Origin: Candidatus Stahliibacteriota bacterium
GTDB lineage: Bacteria; Hydrothermota; Tepidihabitantia; SM23-42
Assembly: GCA_030602565.1 (NCBI GenBank)
Contig: JAUVZL010000021.1
Coordinates: forward strand, 1 to 40,796
Direction of reading: 5' to 3'
DNA: 40,796 nucleotides
Position 1 is the first letter of the stretch; the number at the start of each line of letters is the position of its first letter. A program made the translations under genes and the position numbers. Under the pieces are notes generated by a model. The model was given only the letters and a program-made list of their open reading frames with translations, ran no database searches and was not told the origin of the DNA. Shown here one piece after another: positions 8,201-17,716 of this stretch.

Positions 8201-8423
8201 TAGAGGAGTAACGAAAACAAATTTAAAGCGCTTCTGTAGATAAAATAACCCAACAACAAATAGCAATCTAAATGATTGACCACTAAGTGATAGAAAAACG
8301 CATGGAGAAAAGTAGCATTAGGGCATGTATATTCAGCCTAAATCTTGGATTGGTAAGTTGCTACATGCAATTCAATTTGAAAAACTGCCGAGTTTAGTCG
8401 TTTTACCTAAAAAAATGAAAATA

Positions 8424-8452
8424 TTGACACTTTATTATTCATCGGATATACT
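8424..8452 (+). promoter_or_regulatory. Consensus promoter of the flippase operon
   Basis: TTGACA at 8424-8429, 17-nt spacer, TATACT at 8447-8452; the ATG at 8462 is 9 nt downstream, so the transcript should have a leader of only two or three bases. This is the only clear 17-nt spacer in the window. Confidence 0.8.
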
Positions 8453-8461
8453 GTTACCAGA

Positions 8462-9985
8462 ATGAAACGATTAGAAATAAGTGGCAGGATTTTGGCGCGC
8501 AATACAATACTTAATCTTATTGGTCGGGCTGTACCGCTCCTTGTTGGAATAATCACAATACCTTTAATTGTCCGTGGATTGGGAACCGAGCGATTTGGAT
8601 TGCTCTCCCTTATTTGGGTTGTCCTGGGATACTTCACGATCTTCGACTTGGGGTTGGGGCGAGCAACCATCAAGTATGTGGCTGAGGCATTAGGTAAAGG
8701 TGAGACAAAACAGGTATCAAATATTGTCTGGACAGCTGTTACAGTTCAGGCAATATTTGGAATAATTGGAAGTGTCATCGTACTTAGTGGCACACCTCTG
8801 CTGGTTGAGCGTGTCTTAAATATCTCAGCGCCGCTACATGCTGAAGCCCGAGCTACATTCTATGTTCTCGCTTTATCTATGCCAATAGTTCTTATTTCTA
8901 GTTCATTCTCCGGCGTGTTGGAGGCGGCTCAACGTTTTGATCTTACTAATGCAGTAAGGATTCCATCAAGTGCATTAACATTTCTCCTTCCAGTAGTTGG
9001 TCTTCACTTTAATTTCACCTTGCCCGGTATTGTGGCCTTAATTCTCACAGCCAGAGTTGGGGCATTAGTCGCCTTTATTGTGTTGGACTTCCATATTGCC
9101 CCTCAGGTAAGAAGGTATTCAGGATCTTTCTCCCTTTTTATGCGCCTTCTAACTTTTGGAGGCTGGGTTACGGTTTCTAATATTATCGGACCAATTTTGC
9201 AGTATTTGGACCGTTTTTTAATTGGAGCGCTTCTCACGATGAGTGTTGTTGCTTATTATACTGCGCCTTTTGACGTAATAAATCGGCTCTGGATCATACC
9301 GGGAAGTTTAGTTATGACAATCTTTCCTGCATTTAGCACACTCGGATTAACACGTATCAAGGACTTGAGGTTTTACTTTATCCGCGCTACTAAATACGTG
9401 TTCTTGACCGTAGGTCTAATTGCATTAATTCTTATGTTATTTGCCCATGAAATCCTTACCGCATGGCTGGGTAATGCCTTTGCTCAAAATAGCACACTCG
9501 TCATTCAAATCCTCTTGGTTGGCGTGTTAATCAGCTCCTTGACTCATCTGCCTCTTGCCTTTTTCCAGGGAATTGGCCGTCCTGAAATAACGGCGAAGAT
9601 TCAACTATTGCTACTTCCTATTTCGGTTTTATTATCCATTATTTTAATCAAAAAAATAGGTATTGTAGGCGCAGCTTTATCCTGGACATTCTGCCGAGCA
9701 ATTGGCATGCTTATGTCCTGGAAGGTAGCCTGGAGAATTATCCGATTAGATCGTACTATTTTAATTAGAAATCGAATATTACTTGAATTCATATGGTTCC
9801 TTACATTAGCTGGTTTGCTTTTACCTTTATTGTTCCTGAATAATATTTTCGTCAAATCTCTCGGCGCAATGTTTGTCTGCATTGTGTTTATAATTGCAGG
9901 TTGGCGATATATACTGGATGCTCAAGATCGATCTATAATGTTCGTTCTCCGCAATCGCCTGCTGAGGCCGTCTCCGCGTGACTAA
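8462..9985 (+). CDS. wzx: Polysaccharide flippase (Wzx-like)
   Basis: 507 residues with about 12-14 hydrophobic helices throughout, the size and pattern of the MOP/PST flippase superfamily. The N-terminus carries the typical NTILNLIGRAVPLLVGIITIPLIVRGLGTERFGLLSLIW segment and the FDLGLGRATIKYVAE motif. It moves undecaprenyl-linked repeat units from the cytoplasmic to the periplasmic face for Wzy. It starts a run of four co-directional genes with FkbM, Wzy and Wzz. No Shine-Dalgarno sequence precedes the ATG; the start follows the -10 box by 9 nt. It is more GC-rich than the flanking glycosyltransferases. Confidence 0.88.
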   Translation: MKRLEISGRILARNTILNLIGRAVPLLVGIITIPLIVRGLGTERFGLLSLIWVVLGYFTIFDLGLGRATIKYVAEALGKGETKQVSNIVWTAVTVQAIFGIIGSVIVLSGTPLLVERVLNISAPLHAEARATFYVLALSMPIVLISSSFSGVLEAAQRFDLTNAVRIPSSALTFLLPVVGLHFNFTLPGIVALILTARVGALVAFIVLDFHIAPQVRRYSGSFSLFMRLLTFGGWVTVSNIIGPILQYLDRFLIGALLTMSVVAYYTAPFDVINRLWIIPGSLVMTIFPAFSTLGLTRIKDLRFYFIRATKYVFLTVGLIALILMLFAHEILTAWLGNAFAQNSTLVIQILLVGVLISSLTHLPLAFFQGIGRPEITAKIQLLLLPISVLLSIILIKKIGIVGAALSWTFCRAIGMLMSWKVAWRIIRLDRTILIRNRILLEFIWFLTLAGLLLPLLFLNNIFVKSLGAMFVCIVFIIAGWRYILDAQDRSIMFVLRNRLLRPSPRD

Positions 9986-10026
9986 TTGCATTAGCAAAGG
10001 AAAAGATTAACAAAAAAGGAGTCGAA

Positions 10027-10941
10027 ATGGTAAAAAATATTCATAAATTAATATCTGCTTACCAAAACAAAGGATTAGTGGGGATCATTGAAAAGTTTTT
10101 CCACTACATAACTAATTGGCGAGTAAGAAGGGAAAACATTATCTGGTTTTTGAAGCGCATTCACATAGGTCAACCCTACCCAACCACTAAGGTACATGGT
10201 TTAAAATATTATGTACATTTCTATGATCCAGGTATTAGTAGAGAATTAGCTATCTACCATATTCATGAACCTAATGCAACAGCTTTGTATAGAAATTGTA
10301 TAAAAAAGGGTATGTACGTGGTTGATATTGGCAGTAATCTGGGTTATTATGCACTTCTGGCATCAACTTTGGTTGGTCACAGAGGAAAAGTGCTCGCCAT
10401 TGAGCCAGAGCCCCAAAATTATAAATTATTAACAATTAACGCAAATACTAATCACCTTCAAAATATAGATATTATTCAATGTGCTGTGGGTGGTAAAGAT
10501 GGCATGAGCGAATTTTACATCACCGAAGCCTCGAATACCAATTCACTTATTCCACCGATAACCGGTAAGGTAATTTCTTCTATTCAAATAAAGACGAGAA
10601 AATTGGATACTTTGCTCAAAGAACACAACTTTTCAAAAGTTGACCTTATCCGTATGGATATTGAAGGTGGGGAAGTTGTCGCAATAGGGGGGATGCAAAA
10701 TACATTTAAGCAATACAAACCAACTATAGTAGCAGAACTTCATTGTGATGCAGTTGGAACTGAGTCAATTGTGAAACTACTGAAATCTTTAAAAAGTTTT
10801 GGATACAATGCTGAGTATATCATTAATCGAGACCAGGATTTTGTGTGGATAAAAAATCAATGTGTCCGGCGTTTGACTTCTCTGGGCGAACTATTAAAAT
10901 TGATTATCAATTATCGTGTGGCGACAGTTCTTTTGAGGTAA
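10027..10941 (+). CDS. FkbM-family methyltransferase
   Basis: 304 residues. The SAM-binding motif is VVDIGSNLGYYALLAS, followed by VLAIEPEPQNYKLLTIN, and the family's C-terminal signature is DLIRMDIEGGE. FkbM enzymes O-methylate sugars or polyketides; in this context the target is probably a hydroxyl of the surface polysaccharide. An AAAAAGGAG ribosome site lies just before the ATG. It is 41 bp after wzx and one base before wzy, so it belongs to the same operon. An N-terminal helix-rich extension of about 90 residues precedes the catalytic domain. Confidence 0.85.
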   Translation: MVKNIHKLISAYQNKGLVGIIEKFFHYITNWRVRRENIIWFLKRIHIGQPYPTTKVHGLKYYVHFYDPGISRELAIYHIHEPNATALYRNCIKKGMYVVDIGSNLGYYALLASTLVGHRGKVLAIEPEPQNYKLLTINANTNHLQNIDIIQCAVGGKDGMSEFYITEASNTNSLIPPITGKVISSIQIKTRKLDTLLKEHNFSKVDLIRMDIEGGEVVAIGGMQNTFKQYKPTIVAELHCDAVGTESIVKLLKSLKSFGYNAEYIINRDQDFVWIKNQCVRRLTSLGELLKLIINYRVATVLLR

Positions 10942-10942
10942 T

Positions 10943-12217
10943 ATGACACTATTTTTGATTTTCAGCGCCGGGACTGTTGGTATATTTCTGGGGCGTTTTC
11001 TAATGAAACGTTGGTTTAATCACCTGTCAGTTTATTCTTTTTTCTGGACAGCCAGCCTGGCATTCTACACTCTTCGACTGATCCGGTATTACGAGATTTC
11101 TGCTGAGGCTTGGTTTTACATTGGTATAAGCTGGTTTATGCTTTTTTTGGGTACTTTTGTGAGTATATGGGCGCGGGCAGCAACGCACCAATCAGTTGAT
11201 TCTTCGCAATTTGGAGAAGAGTCAAAGCCTCGTTTTTCACGTAATCTCAAATTCCTATCAAGGGTCATCATTGTATTATCAATATTATCCCTTGTTACAA
11301 TAATTTATCAGTTCCTATTAATCATTCGCACCTTTGGGAACATTGGCGCAGCACTGATACAGGCAAATATGCTTTATGGTGCACGCTTAACTGGAGAGAT
11401 AAGTGGAATTCCTTACTTGGGTAGTTTACCGTTGGCTGCTTGTTGCCTCGCTGGTATTTATACGGCATTACGTAGAAAAATAACTTTCTTAAGTATTCTA
11501 CCATTTATCGTGGTGGGTTTGCATGGGATTATAGTTATGGGCAGATGGAATATTGTTATCGCTTGCTATCTCTTTCTTACAGCTTTACTTTATACTCCTC
11601 ATGAGCGATTTATAAAACGCAATACTATTATTACGTTTATATTGGTGGCTATCTTAGTTCTCGGGACATTCATATTGATAAGTTCAAGCCGACGGCTTAA
11701 GATACATTTCAAATACGAATTAGAGGATATGGAGACAGTACGTTCAACAATTTTATTTCTACCCTCATTTTATTTTTATTTTTCTGCACCACCTGTAGCA
11801 TTTAGCGAGTATCTTTACATTGGTGAAGAAAAGTTTTATCCTGGCAGTTATACATTTAAACCTGTATATAATATATTAGCGAAGCTCGATCTTGCAGAAC
11901 GTCTTCCACCCTTTAATCTATTCATCAACACACCCGAGCGGATCAATGCAGGAACATACTTGCGTGAGATACATGCTGATTTTGGGCCACCCGGTGTGAT
12001 CATATTCCCCTATGTGCTTGGTATTATACTGACATTATTGTATCTAAGGATTACCTATCGACCCAGTGTAATATGGATTGTAATATTTGCACATTTTTTT
12101 GTTATAGTATGTCACTCATGGAGTGTAAATGTAATGAAGCACGGACAATGGGCAGTAAGTATATTAATTAGTGTAATAGTTGCCTTAAAACTTGATTCTA
12201 TGGCAAAAGAAGAGTAA
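10943..12217 (+). CDS. wzy: O-antigen/oligosaccharide repeat polymerase (Wzy-like)
   Basis: 424 residues with about 10-12 membrane helices and a large hydrophilic loop around 250-350 (including NTPERINAGTYLREIHADFGPPG). That loop and the motif GTYLREIHADFG fit the OPS/Wzy polymerases that join lipid-linked repeat units in the periplasm. Wzy proteins are poorly conserved, so the call rests on topology, the loop and position between wzx/fkbM and wzz. ATG at 10943 follows the FkbM stop by one base, suggesting translational coupling. Confidence 0.8.
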   Translation: MTLFLIFSAGTVGIFLGRFLMKRWFNHLSVYSFFWTASLAFYTLRLIRYYEISAEAWFYIGISWFMLFLGTFVSIWARAATHQSVDSSQFGEESKPRFSRNLKFLSRVIIVLSILSLVTIIYQFLLIIRTFGNIGAALIQANMLYGARLTGEISGIPYLGSLPLAACCLAGIYTALRRKITFLSILPFIVVGLHGIIVMGRWNIVIACYLFLTALLYTPHERFIKRNTIITFILVAILVLGTFILISSSRRLKIHFKYELEDMETVRSTILFLPSFYFYFSAPPVAFSEYLYIGEEKFYPGSYTFKPVYNILAKLDLAERLPPFNLFINTPERINAGTYLREIHADFGPPGVIIFPYVLGIILTLLYLRITYRPSVIWIVIFAHFFVIVCHSWSVNVMKHGQWAVSILISVIVALKLDSMAKEE

Positions 12218-12274
12218 TTCCCTTTTTTTAAATAAAACAACCTTTTTGGTCATTTGGAGAATTATCCATTTGTC

Positions 12275-12302
12275 TTGACATTTTACTATTACTGAATAAA
12301 CT
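12275..12302 (+). promoter_or_regulatory. Leaderless-type promoter of wzz
   Basis: TTGACA at 12275-12280, 16-nt spacer, TAAACT at 12297-12302; ATG at 12310, 7 nt downstream. It gives wzz its own transcription start inside the locus. Confidence 0.75.
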
Positions 12303-12309
12303 AATAATT

Positions 12310-13566
12310 ATGAAAAAGAGAAAATCTGCATCTTTTGTCGATTATCTTGCAATAATTTTCAAACGACGGCTTTTCATTATCAAAACTTTCTTGGCAATCA
12401 CCCTGTCTGCTGCTGTCATCAGTCTCTTGGTTCCATCGAAATACACAGCAACCACCACCATCTTACCCCCGAGCTCTCAGCAGGAAAGCATGTTCGGTCT
12501 CATGGGTGCGAGCCTCGCAGGGAACCTGGGAAATTTCTCAGGTTTGGCTGGAATGCTTCCGGGAGCGACATCTGTTTCTGATCTTTTTGCTGCCATATTA
12601 GAGAGCGGTACAATCGTAGGCAAGATTATGCATAAGTACGATCTTAAAAAAGTTTTCAAAACGAAAAGTACGTATGATGCCTCAAAGATGCTAAAAGATA
12701 TAACGAACATCAGAGTATCTCCAGAAGGGATTATAGTTGTCTCGGTGACCTGGAAAGACAAACAATTAGCTGCAGATATTGCCAACTCATATGTTGAGGA
12801 GCTCGATCAGTTCAACACAGAAACTGCAATGACAGTAGGAAAGCGATACCGCATATTCATCGAGCAAAGATTGAAGGAAACTACTGACACTCTCGTAAAA
12901 GCAGAAGAAGCCTTGAGGCAATTTCAGGAGAAACATCGCATCATTGCTCTGGAGGTGGAAATCGAAAGCGCCATCGCAACAATTGCCGACCTTAAGAGGC
13001 AAATACTCTTACTTGAAGTCAAGAAAGGAACTCTTTCTTCTTCGTCTCAGATAGATAACCCACATCTATACAATATCAACCGTGAAATAAGAGAACTCAA
13101 AAGGCAACTTTCAAAAATTGAATTTGGTAATATGAAAGAAAACAAAGGTGAATTCGGCGCCGGATTTTCTGTACCGCTTTCAAAACTACCTGAAGTTTCC
13201 TTAGAATATGCGCGACTCTATCGAGATGTAGAAGTACAGCAAGTAATATTTGAAGTTTTGACCCAACAATATGAACAAGCCAAGATTATGGAATTGAAGG
13301 ATACACCCACAGTACAGGTTTTAGATAAAGCGAGTCCGCCAGAAAAACGAAGTTCACCAAAGAGACGTCAAATAGTAACATTAGCTGCATTATTTAGCTT
13401 GATCCTTGGTGTAAGTGTTTCATTTTTCCAAGAATGGTTTGACCATCTTAAAACACGACCGGATGAATATGTAAAGCTGGTTGATATCCGTACAAAATTA
13501 AAAACCGATTTGCATAATCTGAAATTTAAACTGTTAAGAATTTTTAAATCACGCAAAGCCGATTAA
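12310..13566 (+). CDS. wzz: Chain-length determinant protein (Wzz-like)
   Basis: 418 residues in the Wzz/PCP layout: a first membrane helix at about 20-42, a periplasmic coiled-coil domain (about 195-330, many Glu/Lys/Leu) and a second helix near 352-372 preceded by the family's proline-rich segment (DKASPPEKRSSPKRR). There is no C-terminal tyrosine kinase, so it resembles O-antigen length regulators rather than Wzc. A Gly/Ala/Met-rich insert (LMGASLAGNLGNFSGLAG) after the first helix is common in long PCPs. It controls the number of repeat units added by Wzy. Leaderless-type start. Confidence 0.88.
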   Translation: MKKRKSASFVDYLAIIFKRRLFIIKTFLAITLSAAVISLLVPSKYTATTTILPPSSQQESMFGLMGASLAGNLGNFSGLAGMLPGATSVSDLFAAILESGTIVGKIMHKYDLKKVFKTKSTYDASKMLKDITNIRVSPEGIIVVSVTWKDKQLAADIANSYVEELDQFNTETAMTVGKRYRIFIEQRLKETTDTLVKAEEALRQFQEKHRIIALEVEIESAIATIADLKRQILLLEVKKGTLSSSSQIDNPHLYNINREIRELKRQLSKIEFGNMKENKGEFGAGFSVPLSKLPEVSLEYARLYRDVEVQQVIFEVLTQQYEQAKIMELKDTPTVQVLDKASPPEKRSSPKRRQIVTLAALFSLILGVSVSFFQEWFDHLKTRPDEYVKLVDIRTKLKTDLHNLKFKLLRIFKSRKAD

Positions 13567-13645
13567 GATAATTTGTTTTTCAATATAAATTTTCTGCACA
13601 TATTCCTTCTTCCTAAAGGAAAGAAAATCAAGGTGAAGGTTAAAA

Positions 13646-16600
13646 ATGGTTCATAAAATGCTCCTTTTGTTAACACTGTTATTGCTCCAATACGTGCACG
13701 GCAATTATCTTTCTGAAACAAACACCGAGTTCCACCTTAAAAATGAACACACGGAAATTCATATTTCGAAAAAAACGGGCAACATTACCGCAATAATTGC
13801 TGAAGGTAAAAACCTCCTTTCTCAAGAAAGCACGGTTGATATAAATATTCATTCGAAAAAAAGTGAAGGAAAGATAGTGGAAATAGATTGCAAAGACAAT
13901 TATCCCCAGTTTGCCAGAGTTTATATTAAGCAAGAATGGAGAGAAGCATTTTTAGAACATCAATTTATTATTGACAGCCTTGCTTTACGATGGCAAGTAG
14001 AAATATTCTGCAAAAGTAACGTTGAGCAAGAAGTGTTTTTGAATTTCAAAATACCTGCCGTAAAAAAAATGAGCCATCTATTTTATCCTGCACAAGATAC
14101 GGTTTTCTCCATCAACAAAATAAGTACGCAGATCCGCACCTACCGTCGGAGTTTTTTAATACCGATATTCTGTGTATATAATTCTGAGGAGGACTATGGT
14201 TTGAGTATCATCGCACCTTTTGAAATTTCCAAACCTAGCCTTACTTTTTCGGCAGATAAAGAAAACTTGATTGTTACATATAATCATCTTAGACTTACAG
14301 AAAACAGAAAAATCAAGGTGGCAATTTATGTTGTCCCTCACGAAGGTGGTTGGCGACCTGGTTTAAATTTCTTATTGAATAAGTATCCAGAATATTTTTA
14401 TCCTGCAGTTGAGAATACTAAAATTGGTGAGGGCTGGTATTATCTTGGAAACCCTTTTGATAACAAAAATAAGATTATGCAGCTAAAGAATCATGGTGTT
14501 AAATGGATTGAATTACACGGGCACTTTCCCTTTTATGGCCTTTATACACCCAAACAAAAAGATTGGGGTATTATTATGAATTCAGACAAAATAAGTTTAA
14601 ATAACTGGGAAAAAGGAGTTGGGAAAAAAAGCAATAGTTATAAAAATATGCAAAATCTGATAAATTTATGGCACAAATACGGTATTCAAGTCTATCTCTA
14701 TTTTCAAAGTTTTGAGGCGTGGCATCAATATGCTGAAAAATATTTTGCTGTGGATATAGCTCGTAACAAATGGAATAGACCTCATTCAGCATGGAAACTC
14801 TGTAATTTGATGAACCCTGACCCAATGAGTAAATGGGGTAAGTATATTATAGGTCAAGCTAAGGATTTGATAGAAAAATATCCCATGATCGATGGCGTTT
14901 TTTATGACCGAATGGATTATTGGGAATACGATTTTGCTCATGATGATGGAATTACAATGATCGATGATAAATCTGCATATATGCTCGGTTTTGCCTTAGA
15001 GAAAATAAATGAAACCATTTTTGATATTTTCCACAAAAACAAAAAGGGTATTTGGGGAAATAACCCAACATCAATCGAGGTTTGCAAAAATCTGGATGGC
15101 ATAATGGCCGAGATACACCCATCAGCCCTTTGTAAAATCCAATACTTAGGTTTAGTAAAACCAATAATTTTCCTAACCAAGGATAGAACGCCAAAAGAAA
15201 CACAAGAAAAACTCAAATATGCTCTTCTCTATGGTGCTTATCCTTCAATAACATTTGGTGATGTTAAGTGTCAAAAACTTGATGAAAAATACGTATCCCT
15301 CTTTGATCTTATAAAAAATAGAAAATGGGTATTGAGTAAAAACCCGATTGAAATTCCTGAAGGTTTTAGAGGTAATATATTCAGAACGCCTACAGGAGAT
15401 TATGTAGCAATTATTATCAGCCCAGTGAAATCTCAATTAATACCTCACCCATTTGAATATGAGATTCCAATTATAATTAATATACCAGATGCAGACGAAA
15501 TTAAGCATGTCTATTTGCTGTCTGGCGATTGGTCAGGTGTTAATACTATCGATTTCAAGAGAAAAAAGACTGCTCTAAAAATCAACTTACCATATCATCT
15601 GTCTTGTTCTTCAATACTCTTATCCAAAAAGAGAAAATATGAAATGACAAGGGTTTCTTCACCAATACTGATTAAAGAAAGAAACGAGGATTTGATATTT
15701 CGTATAGAAAATCCTACTGATAAAAAGACATGCTCACTTGAAACACCGTGGCTTAAGCAAACGAAAGCAATTACCTCAAATAAGGTAAAGTTTAACACCA
15801 GGGTTCCAAAAGATACTGATGGCGAAGTTGAGATAAAAGTTCGATATAATGGTAAAGAATATAAAATGAGCTGCTGGATTGTCGATGCAATTTCTATTAC
15901 TCCGAAAGAAGATGTTTTTATAAAATTCAATGAAGGAGAAGATATTCTATTTTATATTACCAATAATTCAAACAAGAAGCGTTCAATAGATATTAACGGC
16001 AGATTTATTAAAGGATCGGGTAAAGTTAAAACACCGACCCAGTTTTTATTACAGCCCTTGGAGCATAAAGAAATCAAAATCCCAATCGTTGCAAAAACAG
16101 ACGGAATTATTCAACTAACATTGATTTCGAAAAAAGAAGAAATAAGAAAATTATTTCCATTAAAAGTGGCTTTATTTTTTAGTGAAAGCGATTTATTCCA
16201 TGATGACTTTAAAAAGGGGATGGGAAAATGGACATTAAATAGGGGAAAGTGGAGCGTCGTGAATTGTATTGCCAAAGGCAGTGGATCATCACATTTTGCC
16301 TTCATAAAAAATGTTGGGTGGAAAGATTATGAATTTGAAGTCAGAACAAAGATTCTGGGTAGCGATAATCCTGCTGTCGATTGGTTAAAATCATATATTT
16401 TCTTCAGACTACAGGATGAAAAGAATTTTTATAGATTTGGCATTCACGGCGATGCCGGGATAATAGATTTGCATAAATGTGTTGATGGTAAATGGATTAG
16501 GATTGGTTCATCGTTTTTTACTCCTGAAAGAGATAAATGGTATGCATTAAGAATTTGGGTAAAAGGAACAAAGATTACTGGCTATATTAATGGTAAAAAA

Positions 16601-16708
16601 ATCATTGAAGCAAATGACGACACATTTTCAACTGGTGGGATTGGCATAGGTGTACTCGAAGATGCTATGAGATGTGAATATAATGATGTGGTTGTGAAAA
16701 AGTTATAA
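13646..16708 (+). CDS. Large secreted glycosidase-like protein with C-terminal jelly-roll domain
   Basis: 1020 residues. Signal peptide about 1-19 (MLLLLTLLLLQYVHG). An N-terminal beta domain (about 20-240) precedes a TIM-barrel-like region (about 255-560) with GWYYLGNPF, GVKWIELHGHFPFYG, YLYFQSFEAWH and IDGVFYDRMDYW (near 415), resembling the DUF6259 / GH-clan D-type barrels. Ig-like linkers follow, then a concanavalin-like domain (about 850-1020; FHDDFKKGMGKWTLNRGKWS, EFEVRTKI, WYALRIWVKG). No type IX sorting domain is seen. It sits 80 bp after wzz and may trim or modify the polysaccharide outside the cell. Asp residues in the YDRMDY motif are candidate catalytic groups. Substrate unknown. 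Confidence 0.65.
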   Translation: MVHKMLLLLTLLLLQYVHGNYLSETNTEFHLKNEHTEIHISKKTGNITAIIAEGKNLLSQESTVDINIHSKKSEGKIVEIDCKDNYPQFARVYIKQEWREAFLEHQFIIDSLALRWQVEIFCKSNVEQEVFLNFKIPAVKKMSHLFYPAQDTVFSINKISTQIRTYRRSFLIPIFCVYNSEEDYGLSIIAPFEISKPSLTFSADKENLIVTYNHLRLTENRKIKVAIYVVPHEGGWRPGLNFLLNKYPEYFYPAVENTKIGEGWYYLGNPFDNKNKIMQLKNHGVKWIELHGHFPFYGLYTPKQKDWGIIMNSDKISLNNWEKGVGKKSNSYKNMQNLINLWHKYGIQVYLYFQSFEAWHQYAEKYFAVDIARNKWNRPHSAWKLCNLMNPDPMSKWGKYIIGQAKDLIEKYPMIDGVFYDRMDYWEYDFAHDDGITMIDDKSAYMLGFALEKINETIFDIFHKNKKGIWGNNPTSIEVCKNLDGIMAEIHPSALCKIQYLGLVKPIIFLTKDRTPKETQEKLKYALLYGAYPSITFGDVKCQKLDEKYVSLFDLIKNRKWVLSKNPIEIPEGFRGNIFRTPTGDYVAIIISPVKSQLIPHPFEYEIPIIINIPDADEIKHVYLLSGDWSGVNTIDFKRKKTALKINLPYHLSCSSILLSKKRKYEMTRVSSPILIKERNEDLIFRIENPTDKKTCSLETPWLKQTKAITSNKVKFNTRVPKDTDGEVEIKVRYNGKEYKMSCWIVDAISITPKEDVFIKFNEGEDILFYITNNSNKKRSIDINGRFIKGSGKVKTPTQFLLQPLEHKEIKIPIVAKTDGIIQLTLISKKEEIRKLFPLKVALFFSESDLFHDDFKKGMGKWTLNRGKWSVVNCIAKGSGSSHFAFIKNVGWKDYEFEVRTKILGSDNPAVDWLKSYIFFRLQDEKNFYRFGIHGDAGIIDLHKCVDGKWIRIGSSFFTPERDKWYALRIWVKGTKITGYINGKKIIEANDDTFSTGGIGIGVLEDAMRCEYNDVVVKKL

Positions 16709-16714
16709 TTCGTT

Positions 16715-16741
16715 AATTTACAATTTTATCTTTTTTGCCAA
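16715..16741. repeat. 27-bp copy of the epimerase 3' end
   Basis: This stretch matches 17714-17740, the last codons of the epimerase gene, at 24 of 27 positions, same orientation. The SAM methyltransferase gene lies between the two copies, so it may have been inserted with duplication of the epimerase 3' end. Confidence 0.55.
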
Positions 16742-16747
16742 AGGATT

Positions 16748-17647
16748 CTAAAAAGTAAGTGAAACTATGAAACTGGCAATATTCAAATCCTGATCTGATA
16801 GTTGGCAGAATTGCTTATGAAGTTTACTTTTGGGAGTTGGTAATTTATTCCAAATGTTTTTGCTAATTACGTTAATTTTAAATCCTGCCTTTTCGAAAAA
16901 AGACAGCATTTCGGAGAACCTGATTCTATTAGTGTAGAAACCAGACTTGACAAAAAAGTCAGATTCCCAAATTAAATTCGAGAATCGTAGATGATTCAAT
17001 CCACCACCAAGATGGTCTCTCAAATCAACAACATGAGAACAAATACCGGTTGGTTTCAAAATTCGGTGAAGTTCCTTTAGAGTTGGTAAAAATTCACTTC
17101 TTCTTATATGTTCAAGCACAGCATTTGAAAAAATAAAATCAACAGAATTATCAGGTAGTTCCATCAGGGACTGCAAACCAGATGTTAGGTAAACTGCTCG
17201 ACAAGATCGCATTAAATTATCAAAGTTTGAAAGATCCACTTCAAGATTGTATCCTTTTTCCAACAAGAATGAATACATTGAGTGGTATATAATCATACTA
17301 CGACTAGCACAATCTTCGACATCCACCAAGAAAACCCTTTTTGATCCAAAAGCTCTAGCTATTAAGGCAGAAAAGAGAGAATCTCCGGGTCCAAGTTCCA
17401 AACAAACAAACGAACTCATATTTTTAGTCATTGAAAAATGTTTAGTGAAAATAGAATATGCATACTGGAATGACTGCATAGGACCATAATGGAATAACGG
17501 CAACATTCTCCATATTTTATGTCGCACCGGGAAGTGTGATAAAAATATTTTAATAATAATTTTTGCGTACCAAGGAATGCTTTTTTTTATTAAACCACTT
17601 AATTTTGCCAAAATCTTATCCACAAACAATGTATTCTTTCTCAACAA
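16748..17647 (-). CDS. Class I SAM-dependent methyltransferase
   Basis: 299 residues as the longest frame. Motif I is VCLELGPGDSLFSALIAR, the post-I acidic strand is VFLVDVED, and NSVDFIFSNAVLEHIRR plus LHRILKPTG are the methyltransferase-11 type motifs. A DLRDHLGGGLNHLRFS segment is typical of a family found in polysaccharide loci. The first possible TTG (17647) overlaps a TATAAT box at 17652-17647, so translation probably begins further in, for example at TTG 17629 or GTG 17623; the N-terminus is therefore uncertain. The gene is flanked by 27-bp near-identical sequences. Confidence 0.75.
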   Translation of the reverse strand: MLRKNTLFVDKILAKLSGLIKKSIPWYAKIIIKIFLSHFPVRHKIWRMLPLFHYGPMQSFQYAYSIFTKHFSMTKNMSSFVCLELGPGDSLFSALIARAFGSKRVFLVDVEDCASRSMIIYHSMYSFLLEKGYNLEVDLSNFDNLMRSCRAVYLTSGLQSLMELPDNSVDFIFSNAVLEHIRRSEFLPTLKELHRILKPTGICSHVVDLRDHLGGGLNHLRFSNLIWESDFFVKSGFYTNRIRFSEMLSFFEKAGFKINVISKNIWNKLPTPKSKLHKQFCQLSDQDLNIASFIVSLTF

Positions 17648-17674
17648 TTATATTTGAAATTATTGAAAAATCAA
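17647..17674 (-). promoter_or_regulatory. Probable promoter of the methyltransferase
   Basis: On the minus strand TTGATT (17674-17669), 16-nt spacer, TATAAT (17652-17647). It overlaps the first in-frame TTG of the gene, which argues for a downstream start codon. Confidence 0.55.
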
Positions 17675-17716
17675 TGTAAATATGAGGTGCTCGAAAAACG
17701 ATCATGATTTTTGAAT

